Assembly (NCBI GenBank): GCA_902764415.1
Contig: CACWVU010000007.1
Coordinates: 1-64,000, forward strand
Length of the DNA: 64,000 bases
Reading direction: 5' to 3'
Origin: an uncultured bacterium
Lineage (GTDB): Bacteria > Verrucomicrobiota > Kiritimatiellia > RFP12 > UBA1067
Of the stretch, positions 8,696-17,800 are shown piece by piece. The position numbers and the translations under genes are program-made. The notes under the pieces are model-generated. The model made no database searches and was not told where the DNA came from. It was given only the letters and a program-made list of their open reading frames with translations. Position 1 is the stretch's first letter, and each line of letters begins with the position of its first letter.

Positions 8696-10414
8696 ATGGC
8701 AGAAGCTACACTTGAGATGAGGCGGCATTCCGCGGCGCACCTGATGGCGCGCGCGGTGCAGAACGTGTTCGAGGACGTGCAGGTCGACATCGGCCCGGCT
8801 ACGGACGAGGGGTTCTACTACGACTTCGACCTGCCGCACCGCCTTTCGCCGGAGGACTTCCCGAAGATCGAGGCCGAGATCGCGCGGCTCATCGCGCTCG
8901 ACGAGCCGTTCGTCAGGAAGGTCGTCTCGCGCGACGAGTGCGCGAAGATGCTCGCGGGCCAGAAGTACAAGCTCGAGCGCCTCGGCGACATCCCCGAGGG
9001 CGAGGACATCTCGACCTACGCCGTCGGCGACTACGTGGAGATGTGCCGCGGTCCGCACGTCGCCCACTCGAAGGAGATCGGCGTCGTCAAGCTCACCCGC
9101 GTCGCCGGCAGCTACTACCGCGGCGACGAGAAGAACAAGATGCTCCAGCGCATCTACGGCATCGTCGCGAAGGACCAGGCGGAGCTGGACGAGATCGTCG
9201 CGCGCGCCGAGGAGGCGAAGAAGCGCGACCACCGGCGTCTCGGCGTGGAGCTGGACCTCTTCCACCTCGACCCCGAGGACCCCGGCCAGATCTTCTGGCA
9301 TCCTCGCGGGTGGTCGATCTACATCACGCTCCAGGACTACATGCGCCGCAAGCTCGTCAAGGACGGCTACCAGGAGGTCAACACGCCGGCAATCATGCCG
9401 CGCAGCCTCTGGGAGCGCAGCGGCCACTGGGCGCACTACCAGCAGAACATGTTCATCACCGAGAGCGAGAAGCGCCTCTTCGCGGTGAAGCCGATGAACT
9501 GCCCGGGCGCGATCGAGATCTTCAAGAGCCGCACGCGGAGCTACAAGGACCTGCCGCTCCGCCTCGCCGAGTTCGGCCACTGCGCGCGCAACGAGCCGAG
9601 CGGCACCCTGCACGGCATCATGCGCGTCCGCGGCTTCGTGCAGGACGACGCGCACATCCTCTGCACCGAGGACCAGATCGAGGCGGAGGTGGCGAAGTTC
9701 TGCCGCCTCCTGAAGGACGTCTACTCCGACTTCGGCTTCGACAGGAACCTGCTCGTCAAGCTCTCCACCATGCCCGAGGACCACGTCGGCGACGTGGCTA
9801 CCTGGCAGCACGCCGAGGCCGCGCTCGCTGCGGCCTGCAAGGCGGCCGGCATGGACTACGAGATCCAGCCCGGCGAGGGCGCGTTCTACGGGCCCAAGCT
9901 CGAGTTCACGCTCGTCGACGCGCTCGCGCGCCAGTGGCAGTGCGGCACCATCCAGCTCGACTACCAGCTGCCGAGCGCGGAGCGCCTCAACGCCGAGTAC
10001 ATCGGCCCCGACGGCAAGAAGCACCATCCGGTGATGCTCCACCGCGCCGTGCTCGGCTCGCTCGAACGCTTCATCGGCATCCTCATCGAGCACTACGCCG
10101 GCGCATTCCCGCTCTGGCTCGCGCCTGAACAGGTGAGGGTGCTGCCGGTGAGCGACAAGGCGCTCGGCTACGCGAACAAGGTGGCCGCCGCGCTCGCCGA
10201 CGCTGGCTTCCGCGTCGAGGTGGACTCGTCGGCCGAGAAGCTCGGCGCGAAGATCCGCCTGGCGACGGTCGAGAAGGTGCCGTACCAGCTCGTGGTCGGT
10301 CCGCGCGACGAGGCCGCCGGGCAGGTGTCGGCGCGCAGCCGCGCGGACGGCGACCTCGGCGCGATGGCGCTCGCCGCGTTCGTCGAGCGGCTCGCCGGGG
10401 AGCTCAAGGCTTGA
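8696..10414 (+). CDS. thrS: threonyl-tRNA synthetase without TGS domain
   Basis: A 572-residue class II aminoacyl-tRNA synthetase that charges tRNA-Thr. It opens directly with the editing domain: HSAAH at residues 10-14 is the HxxxH zinc/editing motif. The usual 60-70 residue N-terminal TGS domain is missing, which accounts for the length (about 640 in E. coli). MNCPGAIEIF (about residue 267) and RMRGF-like VRGFVQDDAHI (about 311) are class II active-site segments. Zn-binding residues Cys (in MNCPG), His and His are present, and the C-terminal anticodon-binding domain is complete. The start is the ATG after AAGGAG. Its last four bases overlap the TTG start of a GH127 gene. Confidence 0.95.
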   Translation: MAEATLEMRRHSAAHLMARAVQNVFEDVQVDIGPATDEGFYYDFDLPHRLSPEDFPKIEAEIARLIALDEPFVRKVVSRDECAKMLAGQKYKLERLGDIPEGEDISTYAVGDYVEMCRGPHVAHSKEIGVVKLTRVAGSYYRGDEKNKMLQRIYGIVAKDQAELDEIVARAEEAKKRDHRRLGVELDLFHLDPEDPGQIFWHPRGWSIYITLQDYMRRKLVKDGYQEVNTPAIMPRSLWERSGHWAHYQQNMFITESEKRLFAVKPMNCPGAIEIFKSRTRSYKDLPLRLAEFGHCARNEPSGTLHGIMRVRGFVQDDAHILCTEDQIEAEVAKFCRLLKDVYSDFGFDRNLLVKLSTMPEDHVGDVATWQHAEAALAAACKAAGMDYEIQPGEGAFYGPKLEFTLVDALARQWQCGTIQLDYQLPSAERLNAEYIGPDGKKHHPVMLHRAVLGSLERFIGILIEHYAGAFPLWLAPEQVRVLPVSDKALGYANKVAAALADAGFRVEVDSSAEKLGAKIRLATVEKVPYQLVVGPRDEAAGQVSARSRADGDLGAMALAAFVERLAGELKA

Positions 10415-12294
10415 CCCTGCGCGGCCTCGCGTTCCTCGCGCTCGTCGGCCCGGTCGTCGACCCGGGCTCGTCCTTCGCTCCGTACGGCCAGTACAAGCTC
10501 GAGCGCTTCGTCGAGGAGCGCGTCCTCTCCGAGCGCGCGAAGGGCGAGTACTACGACGAGGCCGCGAACGCCTTTCGCACCCACTACGACGACAACGGGT
10601 CCTGGCAGGGCGAGTACTGGGGCAAGACGATGCTGGGGGCTGCCGCGACCGCGGCGCTCCGCCGCGACCGCGACCTCGGCGAGTGGATCGTCCGGAAGGC
10701 CGTCGCGTTCGTCGACGAGTTCCAGCGCCCCGACGGCTACATCTGCACCTACTCGGACGAGAACGCGATCGGCCCCAATCCCGACGGCTCGGAGCGGTTC
10801 TGCTGGAACCTCTGGAGCCGCAAGTACACGCTCTGGGCGCTCCTCGAGGCCTCGCGCCTGGCCGAGTCAGACCCAGAGCTCGCGAAGCGCGTCCCCGGCG
10901 CCGCGGAGAAGCTGCTCGGCGCGGCGCGGCGGCTGATGGACCACTGGATCGGCCAGATGGAGAAGGGGAAGGTGAAGATCGACAAGACCGGCTACTTCGC
11001 CGGCATCCCCTCGATGAGCGTCCTCAAGCCGCTGATGCTGCTCTACCGCCGCACCGGAGAAAAGAAGTGCCTCGACTACGCGCGCTCGCTGGTGGCGATA
11101 TGGGAGCGCGAAGGCTCGATGCCGGGTCTCATAGCCAACGCGTTCTCGGGCAAGCCGGTGAGCGAGTGGCATCCCAACCCGGGCTGGTGGGCGAAGGCAT
11201 ACGAGATGATGAGCTGCTATGAGGGAGTGCTCGACTTTGCGGACGCGACCGGCGATAAGCGGCTCGTCGACGCGGTGCGCAACGTCGCCGACCTCCTCGA
11301 CCGCTACGAGTCGAACCCGTTCGGCTCGGTCGGCTACTTCGACCACTTTTCGGCGGCGCGGGAGTGTCCCAACGCGACCACCGAGGTCTGCGACGTCATC
11401 CACTGGATGCGGCTCAACCACGCGCTCTTCGCCGCGACCGGCGACAGGCGGTGCATCGACCGGATCGAGAACGCGTACCTCAACGGCTTCCTGCCGGCGA
11501 TCTTCCGGGACGGCACCTGGGCCTGCCACGCGACGCGCTCGCACGGCACGCGGCAGTTCGCCGCGCCGCACCAGGTGGGGATGAAGTACCACCAGTGCTG
11601 CGTGGACAACGCGCCGCGCGTCCCGCTCGACCTCTACGAAAGCGCCGCGGCGCTGGAGCCGGACGGAACCGTCCTCGCGCTCCTCTACTTCCGCGGCGAC
11701 TACGCGCTCGGCGGCGGCGTGCGCTACCGGGTGCTTGACTACAACCTGCTCGCCGGCCGGCTGCGCGTTGCGGTCGTGGCCCCGGGCAGGCGCAGCGTCA
11801 GGTTCCGCGTGCCGCCGTGGGCGGAGGACTTCCTGGTGGACGGCCGGCCGGCGGATGCGGACGGCTGGGCGCGGGCGGAGGCTGGCGCGGGCGAGACCGG
11901 GTTCACGCTCACATACCGTCCGCGCGTCGCGCTGCACGAGTGGAAGACGCGCGAAGGCGCGGATCCGCGCGCGGAGCTTTTCGAGCAGGTGAAGGAGACG
12001 CCGGAGATGGCCGGCCTTGCGCGGCGCGAAGGCGGGGTGTACTTGACTTACGGTCCGTTCCTGCTTGCGAAGTCCACGCTTTTTTGCGCGAGCCGCGAGG
12101 AGTGCCTGAATCCGCCGCGGCGGGTGTCCGTCGGCGAGAAGGTGTCGCTGACGCAGGCTCGCGGCGCCAAGTCGCGCAGCCGCTTCTGGCGTGCGAGGTT
12201 CGGCGAGGGAGAGGACGCGTTCTCGGTCTGGGTGGTCGACCTGCAGTCGCACGACGCGAACGACCCGGCGGCGGCGTTCTCGATCTGGTTTTAG
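10411..12294 (+). CDS. GH127 beta-L-arabinofuranosidase-like enzyme (DUF1680)
   Basis: A 627-residue protein of glycoside hydrolase family 127, whose founding member removes L-arabinofuranose using a zinc-held cysteine nucleophile. The metal/nucleophile residues are visible. TEVCD (about residue 326) supplies the Glu and first Cys, and YHQCCVDNAPR (about 393) supplies the paired Cys. An (alpha/alpha)6 barrel core is followed by beta-rich domains, as in the family. The TTG start overlaps the thrS stop (TTGA), so translation is coupled to a housekeeping gene, which is unusual. The N-terminus has a short hydrophobic run that could be a weak signal peptide. A later start cannot be excluded. Confidence 0.85.
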   Translation: MTLRGLAFLALVGPVVDPGSSFAPYGQYKLERFVEERVLSERAKGEYYDEAANAFRTHYDDNGSWQGEYWGKTMLGAAATAALRRDRDLGEWIVRKAVAFVDEFQRPDGYICTYSDENAIGPNPDGSERFCWNLWSRKYTLWALLEASRLAESDPELAKRVPGAAEKLLGAARRLMDHWIGQMEKGKVKIDKTGYFAGIPSMSVLKPLMLLYRRTGEKKCLDYARSLVAIWEREGSMPGLIANAFSGKPVSEWHPNPGWWAKAYEMMSCYEGVLDFADATGDKRLVDAVRNVADLLDRYESNPFGSVGYFDHFSAARECPNATTEVCDVIHWMRLNHALFAATGDRRCIDRIENAYLNGFLPAIFRDGTWACHATRSHGTRQFAAPHQVGMKYHQCCVDNAPRVPLDLYESAAALEPDGTVLALLYFRGDYALGGGVRYRVLDYNLLAGRLRVAVVAPGRRSVRFRVPPWAEDFLVDGRPADADGWARAEAGAGETGFTLTYRPRVALHEWKTREGADPRAELFEQVKETPEMAGLARREGGVYLTYGPFLLAKSTLFCASREECLNPPRRVSVGEKVSLTQARGAKSRSRFWRARFGEGEDAFSVWVVDLQSHDANDPAAAFSIWF

Positions 12295-12313
12295 GCAAGC
12301 GGAGGAGCAAGAC

Positions 12314-12673
12314 ATGGAGGAGATAGACTTTACGTCCGACACGTTCGACGACATCGTCGCCAAGGACCAGCGCTTCAACGCGCGGGCGTACGCGCTCTTG
12401 ATGGACGTGGTGCACGCGCTCACCAAGGACGGCGCCCACACGACCGGAGAGGACGTCCTCGACGAGTTCCGCGAGACCGCGCTCGACCAGTACGGGCCGC
12501 TCGCCTACACGGTGCTGACGGAGTGGGGGGTGAACTGCACCGAGGACATCGGCGAGATGATGTTCAACCTGGCGGACGGCCGCCGGATCTCGCGCGAGGA
12601 CGGCGACACGCCCGAGGCGTTCGTCGGCGGCTACGACTTCAAGGAGGCCTTCCTCGGCCCCTACCAGACGTGA
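12314..12673 (+). CDS. Minf_1886 family protein
   Basis: A 119-residue acidic cytoplasmic protein. It matches the small Minf_1886 family known mainly from the Verrucomicrobia/Planctomycetes side of the PVC group. The conserved pattern is an N-terminal DxxFNxRAYxLL helix, then THTTGEDVL-like and a central YGPLAYTVLxEWGV segment (about residues 59-73). The family function is unknown. It starts at the ATG after GGAGGAG, 19 bases behind the GH127 gene, and so closes the thrS operon. It is useful mainly as a phylum marker. Confidence 0.8.
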   Translation: MEEIDFTSDTFDDIVAKDQRFNARAYALLMDVVHALTKDGAHTTGEDVLDEFRETALDQYGPLAYTVLTEWGVNCTEDIGEMMFNLADGRRISREDGDTPEAFVGGYDFKEAFLGPYQT

Positions 12674-12734
12674 GCGTCGGCGAGCGGCCCCCGCGACGCC
12701 GCGCCCCATTTCCTCCGTGCGGGGAGACGCCGCT

Positions 12735-12758
12735 CGCGGCAGTTTCCGCGGCAGTTTG
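12735..12758 (+). repeat. two units of a 12-bp repeat (CGCGGCAGTTTG-like)
   Basis: CGCGGCAGTTTC followed directly by CGCGGCAGTTTG. This unit recurs in other intergenic arrays, usually upstream of a TGGTATAAT promoter. The rest of 12674-12910 shows no gene: only GC-rich spacer with a small inverted copy of the unit near 12861-12885. Confidence 0.6.
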
Positions 12759-12910
12759 CGCATATCCCACGACCAAAGGTCGTCCGCAACGCGGATGCAC
12801 TGGCAGTGGTGCAGTTTTGATTAACACGCGGATTTGTTCGCGTCTAACGACGCTCACTTTTCGCGGCGGCGGAAATCTGCCGCGAAAGACAACACGGAGC
12901 GCGGCAAAAA

Positions 12911-12919
12911 TGGTATAAT
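12911..12919 (+). promoter_or_regulatory. extended -10 promoter, leaderless
   Basis: TGG followed by TATAAT (12914-12919), seven bases before the ATG at 12927. Confidence 0.6.
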
Positions 12920-12926
12920 TCACGCG

Positions 12927-13163
12927 ATGAAACCCCATGCCAAGACCGCGCTTTCCCTCGCCCTCGCCATCGTGGGCGGAATGGTGGCTGACATGCGCTG
13001 TGACGCGTCCGTCACGTTGGCCCAACCAAGGGCGGCCATTGGGAGGTGCTGGCATGACCTTGGCAAGGCGTTCAATTCTTCTCGCGAGCATCGGAACCTC
13101 TCCCTGGGTGCAGACAAACGTCGTGTGGGCGCTTGCGCATCAGAAGAAGCCGGTTGTGCATAA
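12927..13163 (+). CDS. short signal-peptide ORF, probably a gene remnant
   Basis: A 78-codon frame beginning at a leaderless ATG. Its first 30 residues look like an export signal: two basic residues, then LSLALAIVGGMVA. From about residue 31 on the composition becomes random, and from 13054 it overlaps a better-supported frame. I read it as the 5' end of an exported-protein gene whose body was lost when the adjoining accessory island arrived. It could also be a short secreted peptide. The promoter and hydrophobic start are seen; the truncation is inferred. Confidence 0.35.
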   Translation: MKPHAKTALSLALAIVGGMVADMRCDASVTLAQPRAAIGRCWHDLGKAFNSSREHRNLSLGADKRRVGACASEEAGCA

Positions 13164-13209
13164 CACACGAACTTTGGTACAATTTGCATGGATGACAGGA
13201 GCGGCTTAG
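13054..13209 (+). pseudogene. probable remnant of a CRISPR-associated ring nuclease (NE0113-like)
   Basis: A 51-codon frame preceded by GGGAGGTG at the right distance. The segment SILLASIGTSP (residues 7-17) followed by NVVWALAHQKKPV resembles the N-terminus of NE0113/TIGR02584 CRISPR-associated proteins. That family, related to ring nucleases, opens with ILLA-x-x-G-x-SP and a WAL/YAL-x-x-Q helix. Only this first strand-loop-helix is present; a full protein would be over 200 residues. The frame ends exactly at the GTG of the DUF4062 gene. No cas gene or CRISPR array is visible in the window. Family match is from memory and moderate. Confidence 0.45.
13175..13183 (+). promoter_or_regulatory. 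extended -10 promoter of the DUF4062 gene
   Basis: TGG followed by TACAAT (13178-13183). The expected transcription start, about 13190, lies after the ATG at 13188 but before AGGAG (13197-13201). This favours the GTG at 13209 as the true start. Confidence 0.55.
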
Positions 13210-14726
13210 TGAAATACAGAATATTTATATCGAGCGTCCAGCGCGAATTTGCCAAGGAGCGCAAGGCTCTCGCATCCTACATTCGAAAGGATGCAATCCT
13301 CGGCAAGTTCTTTGAAGTATTCCTTTTTGAGGAGGTCCCGGCGCAGGAACGGAAGGCCGATGGCGTGTATCTTGCCGAAGTCGACGACTGCGACATCTAT
13401 CTTGGCATCTTCGGCCACACATACGGCAATGTCGATTCCAGAGGCGTCTCGGCGACCGAGTGGGAGTACCGGCGCGCGGCGGCAAGACACAAGTATCGCA
13501 TTTGCTTTGTCGACAAGTCTGCCGGCGAGACAGACCCGCGACAGGCGGCTTTCATTTCGCGCGTCAATGACGACGTCGTCCGCAAGGGTTTTGTCGGCTA
13601 CGACGATTTGCGCACTGCGGTCTACGCAGCGCTCGCCAAGCACCTTGAGGGCAAGGGACTCATAAATGTCCTTCCGTTCGATTGTTCTAATTCCGCCAAT
13701 ATCCAACTGAAGGATCTATCCACATCCAAGATGCGCCAATTTGTCAGGGATGCACGTATTGAGCGCAAGTGGAATGTCCCCGTTAACGCAACGCCAGTTA
13801 AGATTCTGGAAGCATTGCGGCTGATTGATGACAATGGCCATATTCTCAATCCGGCGGCGTTGCTGTTTGGGAAAGATCCACAACGCTATTTCCCTGCGTC
13901 CTGTGTCAAGTGCGCATGGTTTTTGACTGACCGTGTTGAAAAACCGATGGCCGATCATCAGATATACACGGGCGATGTCTTCAAGATGGTCGATGACGCG
14001 ACATTCTTTGTCATGTCGCACATCAGCAATCAAATCGGCCCGCACGATGCGGCAGACAGTGCGGCGGCGACGTCGCGGTTTGAACTTCCCGAGCCGGCTG
14101 TGCGGGAGGCGATAGTCAATGCGGTATGCCATCGCGACTACGCAAGCGCGGCAAGTGTTCAGGTGATGCTGTTCAAGGATCGGCTGGAAATATGGAGTCC
14201 TGGGCCGCTTCCGAAAGGCATGACGCTTGCGAAGATGTACAAGCGTCACAAGTCCTATCCGGCGAATCCGCTCCTTGCGTATGCGATGTTCCTGCGCAAG
14301 TACGTAGAGCAGACGGGCACGGGCACGGGCGACATCATTGCCCGCTGCCGCGAATGGGGGCTACCCGACCCCAAATGGCAGGTCGAGGACGGCGAAGACT
14401 TTGTTATGGTAATGTCGCGTCCGCAAAGTTCGGTTAAGAGTTCGGTTAGGACTGTGGATTGGAGTGTGGATAAGACTGTGGATTGGAGTGTGGATAAGAG
14501 TGTGGATTGGAGTGTGGATAAGAGTGTGGATTGGAGTGTGGATAAGACATGTGATCAAGTGCTTAGCATCCTGAAAACTAATCCGCGGGCTACGCTGGAT
14601 CAAGTCGCGAACGTAGTTGGCCTTTCAGTTCGTGGCATTGAACAAGCCATCAAGCGACTGAAGAAAGCCAAGCGGATCAGAAAAGTTGGCGGCAAGCGCT
14701 TCGGCCATTGGGAAGTGACGGAATAA
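13209..14726 (+). CDS. DUF4062 / RecG-C-like ATPase / winged-helix protein with tandem-repeat linker
   Basis: A 505-residue protein in three parts. Residues 2-90 are a DUF4062 domain: KYRIFISSVQREFAKER is its signature opening, and the fold is related to TIR/SIR-like sensors in defence proteins. Residues about 180-400 are a COG2865-type GHKL ATPase region with the N-box REAIVNAVCHRDY (about 298) and a TGTGTGD loop. The C-terminus (about 452-505) is a winged helix. Between them lies a repeat of VDWS and VDKT/S units. The start is the GTG after AGGAG; the ATG 21 bases upstream lies before the predicted transcript start. It sits directly upstream of hsdR. A regulator or partner of the R-M locus, or an independent defence protein, are both possible. 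Confidence 0.75.
   Translation: MKYRIFISSVQREFAKERKALASYIRKDAILGKFFEVFLFEEVPAQERKADGVYLAEVDDCDIYLGIFGHTYGNVDSRGVSATEWEYRRAAARHKYRICFVDKSAGETDPRQAAFISRVNDDVVRKGFVGYDDLRTAVYAALAKHLEGKGLINVLPFDCSNSANIQLKDLSTSKMRQFVRDARIERKWNVPVNATPVKILEALRLIDDNGHILNPAALLFGKDPQRYFPASCVKCAWFLTDRVEKPMADHQIYTGDVFKMVDDATFFVMSHISNQIGPHDAADSAAATSRFELPEPAVREAIVNAVCHRDYASAASVQVMLFKDRLEIWSPGPLPKGMTLAKMYKRHKSYPANPLLAYAMFLRKYVEQTGTGTGDIIARCREWGLPDPKWQVEDGEDFVMVMSRPQSSVKSSVRTVDWSVDKTVDWSVDKSVDWSVDKSVDWSVDKTCDQVLSILKTNPRATLDQVANVVGLSVRGIEQAIKRLKKAKRIRKVGGKRFGHWEVTE
14454..14549 (+). repeat. four in-frame 24-bp tandem repeats
   Basis: Four near-identical copies of a 24-bp unit built from GTGGATTGGAGT and GTGGATAAGACT-like halves. 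They encode alternating VDWS and VDK(T/S). Two more decayed 12-bp units (SSVK, SSVR) precede them. The unit length is a multiple of three, so slippage would change linker length without breaking the frame. Confidence 0.9.
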
Positions 14727-14776
14727 CAACGAACTCGAAGATTGCGCCATGATCCTTTTCTTTACACGCCACCAAT

Positions 14777-14803
14777 CTTCCGATAATCATAGCCTATCGG
14801 AAG
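14777..14803 (+). promoter_or_regulatory. perfect inverted repeat upstream of hsdR
   Basis: CTTCCGATA and TATCGGAAG, a perfect 9-bp inverted repeat with a 9-base centre, 21 bases upstream of the hsdR ATG. Just after it, GCAAG and CTTGC form a second small stem that places the GAGG of the ribosome site in its loop (14811-14824). It could be an operator or a translational control hairpin. Confidence 0.5.
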
Positions 14804-14824
14804 TTCACTTGCAAGGAGGCTTGC

Positions 14825-17800
14825 ATGAGCGGTAGATTCAATGAGAACACACGTGTTCAAGTCCCGGCGGCGATCCACCTTTGCCGTCTTGGGTACACGT
14901 ACCTCGACCGAATCGGGGACGGTGACTGCGAGCCGTCCACAAACATTCTCGTCAATGTTTTTCGCGAGGCGTTGTCTCGTCTCAATCAGGGCATAACGGA
15001 CGATGAAATAAACCTTCGCCTGTCGGAACTTGTTCAGGCTGCGAAAAACGACGACCTTGGCCGCGAGTTCTTCCAGAAGATAACCGCCTCAAGCGGCGTT
15101 CGATACATAGACTTCAACAATCCGAACAATAACCTCTGGCATTGCACCACCGAGTTCACGTGCGAGAATCCTGACACGCATGACAACTTTCGCCCTGACA
15201 TTACGTGCTTTGTGAATGGCCTTCCTCTTGCCTTTATCGAAGTCAAGAAACCCAACAACCACGAGGGGATGCTTGCCGAACGCGAGCGCATCAACACGCG
15301 ATTCCGCAACAAGTCGTTTCGCCCGTTCTTGAACATCACGCAGTTGATGATATTCTCCAACAATCAGGAATACGATACCGAGAACGTTGTTCCCGTTCAA
15401 GGGGCGTTCTACGCGACAAACGCAAAGGAGCGGACATTCTTCAACGTGTTCCGGGAGAAGAACCCAAACATTCTTCGCGAGTCCGGCTATGTCGACATGG
15501 TCGCTGATGAGGTTCAAAAGCGGATATTGACCCATCGAAACTGCATTCCTATTCGATTGTCGCCGGAATATCGGACGAACCTTGCCCCTGGCACACCGAC
15601 GAACAGAATCATCACATCGATGCTGTCACGCCGTCGCTTTCTGTTCATCCTTCGATATGCGTTCGCATACGTCGAGAAGACGCTGGAGCTTGCCGATGGC
15701 ACGAAAGTAGAGGCGCTCGAGAAGCACATCATGCGCTATCAGCAGTTGTTTGCGACTTTCGCTCTCCGGCAGAAACTTTCCGAGGGCGTGAAAGGCGGCG
15801 TTATCTGGCACACGCAGGGAAGCGGCAAGACGGCTTTTGCCTACTACAACGTGAAATGCCTCACAGATTTCTATGCGGAACGACAAACGGTCGCAAAGTT
15901 CTTTTTCATTGTTGACCGTCTCGACCTTCTTGAACAGTCCGTGGACGAGTTCGCTGCTCGCGGCCTGATGGTGCAGACCGTCCAGAGCCGCAAAGAGTTG
16001 ATGGACAAGATTAAGGACAACAAGCCGTTCTACAATCCAGACGGCAAGCCCGAAATCATCGTCGTCAACATCCAGAAGTTCAAGGAAGACCACACACCCG
16101 TCGTTATCGAGGGCGGGTACTCCACGAATCTCCAGCGCGTGTTCTTCATTGACGAGGCACATCGCGGCTACAATCCAGCGGGCTCTTTTCTTGCAAACCT
16201 GCTGGAGGCGGACGAGGAATCCGTCAAGATTGCCATGACCGGTACGCCGCTCCTTTCTGACGAGCGGGCCTCCTGGCGTGTATTCGGCGACTACATCGAC
16301 ACCTATTACTACGACAAGTCCATTGCTGACGGCTACACCCTAAAGTTGATCCGCGAGGACATCGAGACGGAATACCGTGAGAAGATTTCCAACATTCTCG
16401 AAACGCTCGCCGGCGATGTGGAGGTGAAGAAGTCCGATATCCGTAAGGACAAGATAATCGAGCATCCCAACTACCTCAACGGACTCTTGGGCTACATCTT
16501 TTCGGACATTCGCAAATTCCGCATCCAGAAAGACTGCCCCGTTGCCGCAGGAATGATCGTGTGCGAGACGAATCCCCAGGCACGGGAACTCTATCGCCTT
16601 TTTGTGGAGCGCAACAGGCCCGAGAATCTTCATCCCGGTGAGAAGCCTCTGAAGGCCGTCCTTATCTTGCACGACGAAGGCGACAAGGAAGAACGCAAGG
16701 GGTCGATCAAGGAATTCAAGAAGACGGAGTCCATCGACTTCCTCATAGTGAACAAGATGCTTCTCACAGGATTTGACGCACCTCGTCTCAAGCGTCTCTA
16801 CCTGTGCCGCAAGCTCGACGGCCACGACCTCCTTCAGGCCCTCACACGCGTAAACCGTCCGTACAAAGATTTCCGCTATGGCTATGTTGTGGACTTTGCA
16901 GACATCAAGGAGAACTTCGTCGATACGAACAACCGCTATCTCAAGGAACTCCACGATGCCATATATGGGCGCGACAATGACGATGGCATAGACGGCGATG
17001 CCGATCCTGGCATACTGATCGCCTCGCCAGAAGAGATAGAGGCAAAGCTCCAGAACCTCAAGGATGCCTTGTTCCTTTATGACATCGACAACAAGGAGGA
17101 GTTCCGAAAGCAACTCGATGCAGAGGAAAGCAAACCAAGTCTCCTCTATCTGCGACGCAGTCTTGAAGAGGCGAAAGCCCTCTTGAACCAGATTCGCAGC
17201 TTCGGCGACGATGAATTGAAGGAGAAGGTCAAGAACATCGCCCCTGATTCCGTGCCGCAGTTGCTCTCGGAAGTCAACCACCGCATCGAGCGCATGAATC
17301 TTCTTGAGGGACTTGATCGGTCGGAAGACGTGACTGGCATCATCAATGAAGCACTCTCCCAAATGGAGTTCACCTTCCGTTGCAAGGGCAAGGAGGAGTT
17401 GGAATTCCTCTTCAACGACCTCAAGGAACGCTACCAGAACGTGCGTCACGAATTCGAGGCAAACTTCGATCACCACGAGGACAAGTATGTGAGCCTTGCC
17501 GCAGAGTTCAAGGACTTCTTCCGCAAACGCGGATTCGCGCCGCAGAACGTGACGGAGGCGAAGGAGGCAATTGGCTACATGGATTCCGTCATGGCAAAGA
17601 TTCGGGAGATAAACCGCCTGAACAATATGCTGAAGCGGAAGTACCGCGAGGACGAGAAGTTTGTGCGCATCCATAAGCGCATCCGCGAGGAGAACGCCAA
17701 GCGCACCATCCCGCCGGAGAAACCCGTCATATCCCAGCGCGAGACGGAAATCATGGAGAACCTCAACCGCGTAAAGGACATGATCGACGAGACGATCTAC

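Noticed and set aside
14454-14549. Short regular repeats as a CRISPR array
   Set aside because: The 24-bp units are contiguous without spacers and are translated in frame inside a large gene.
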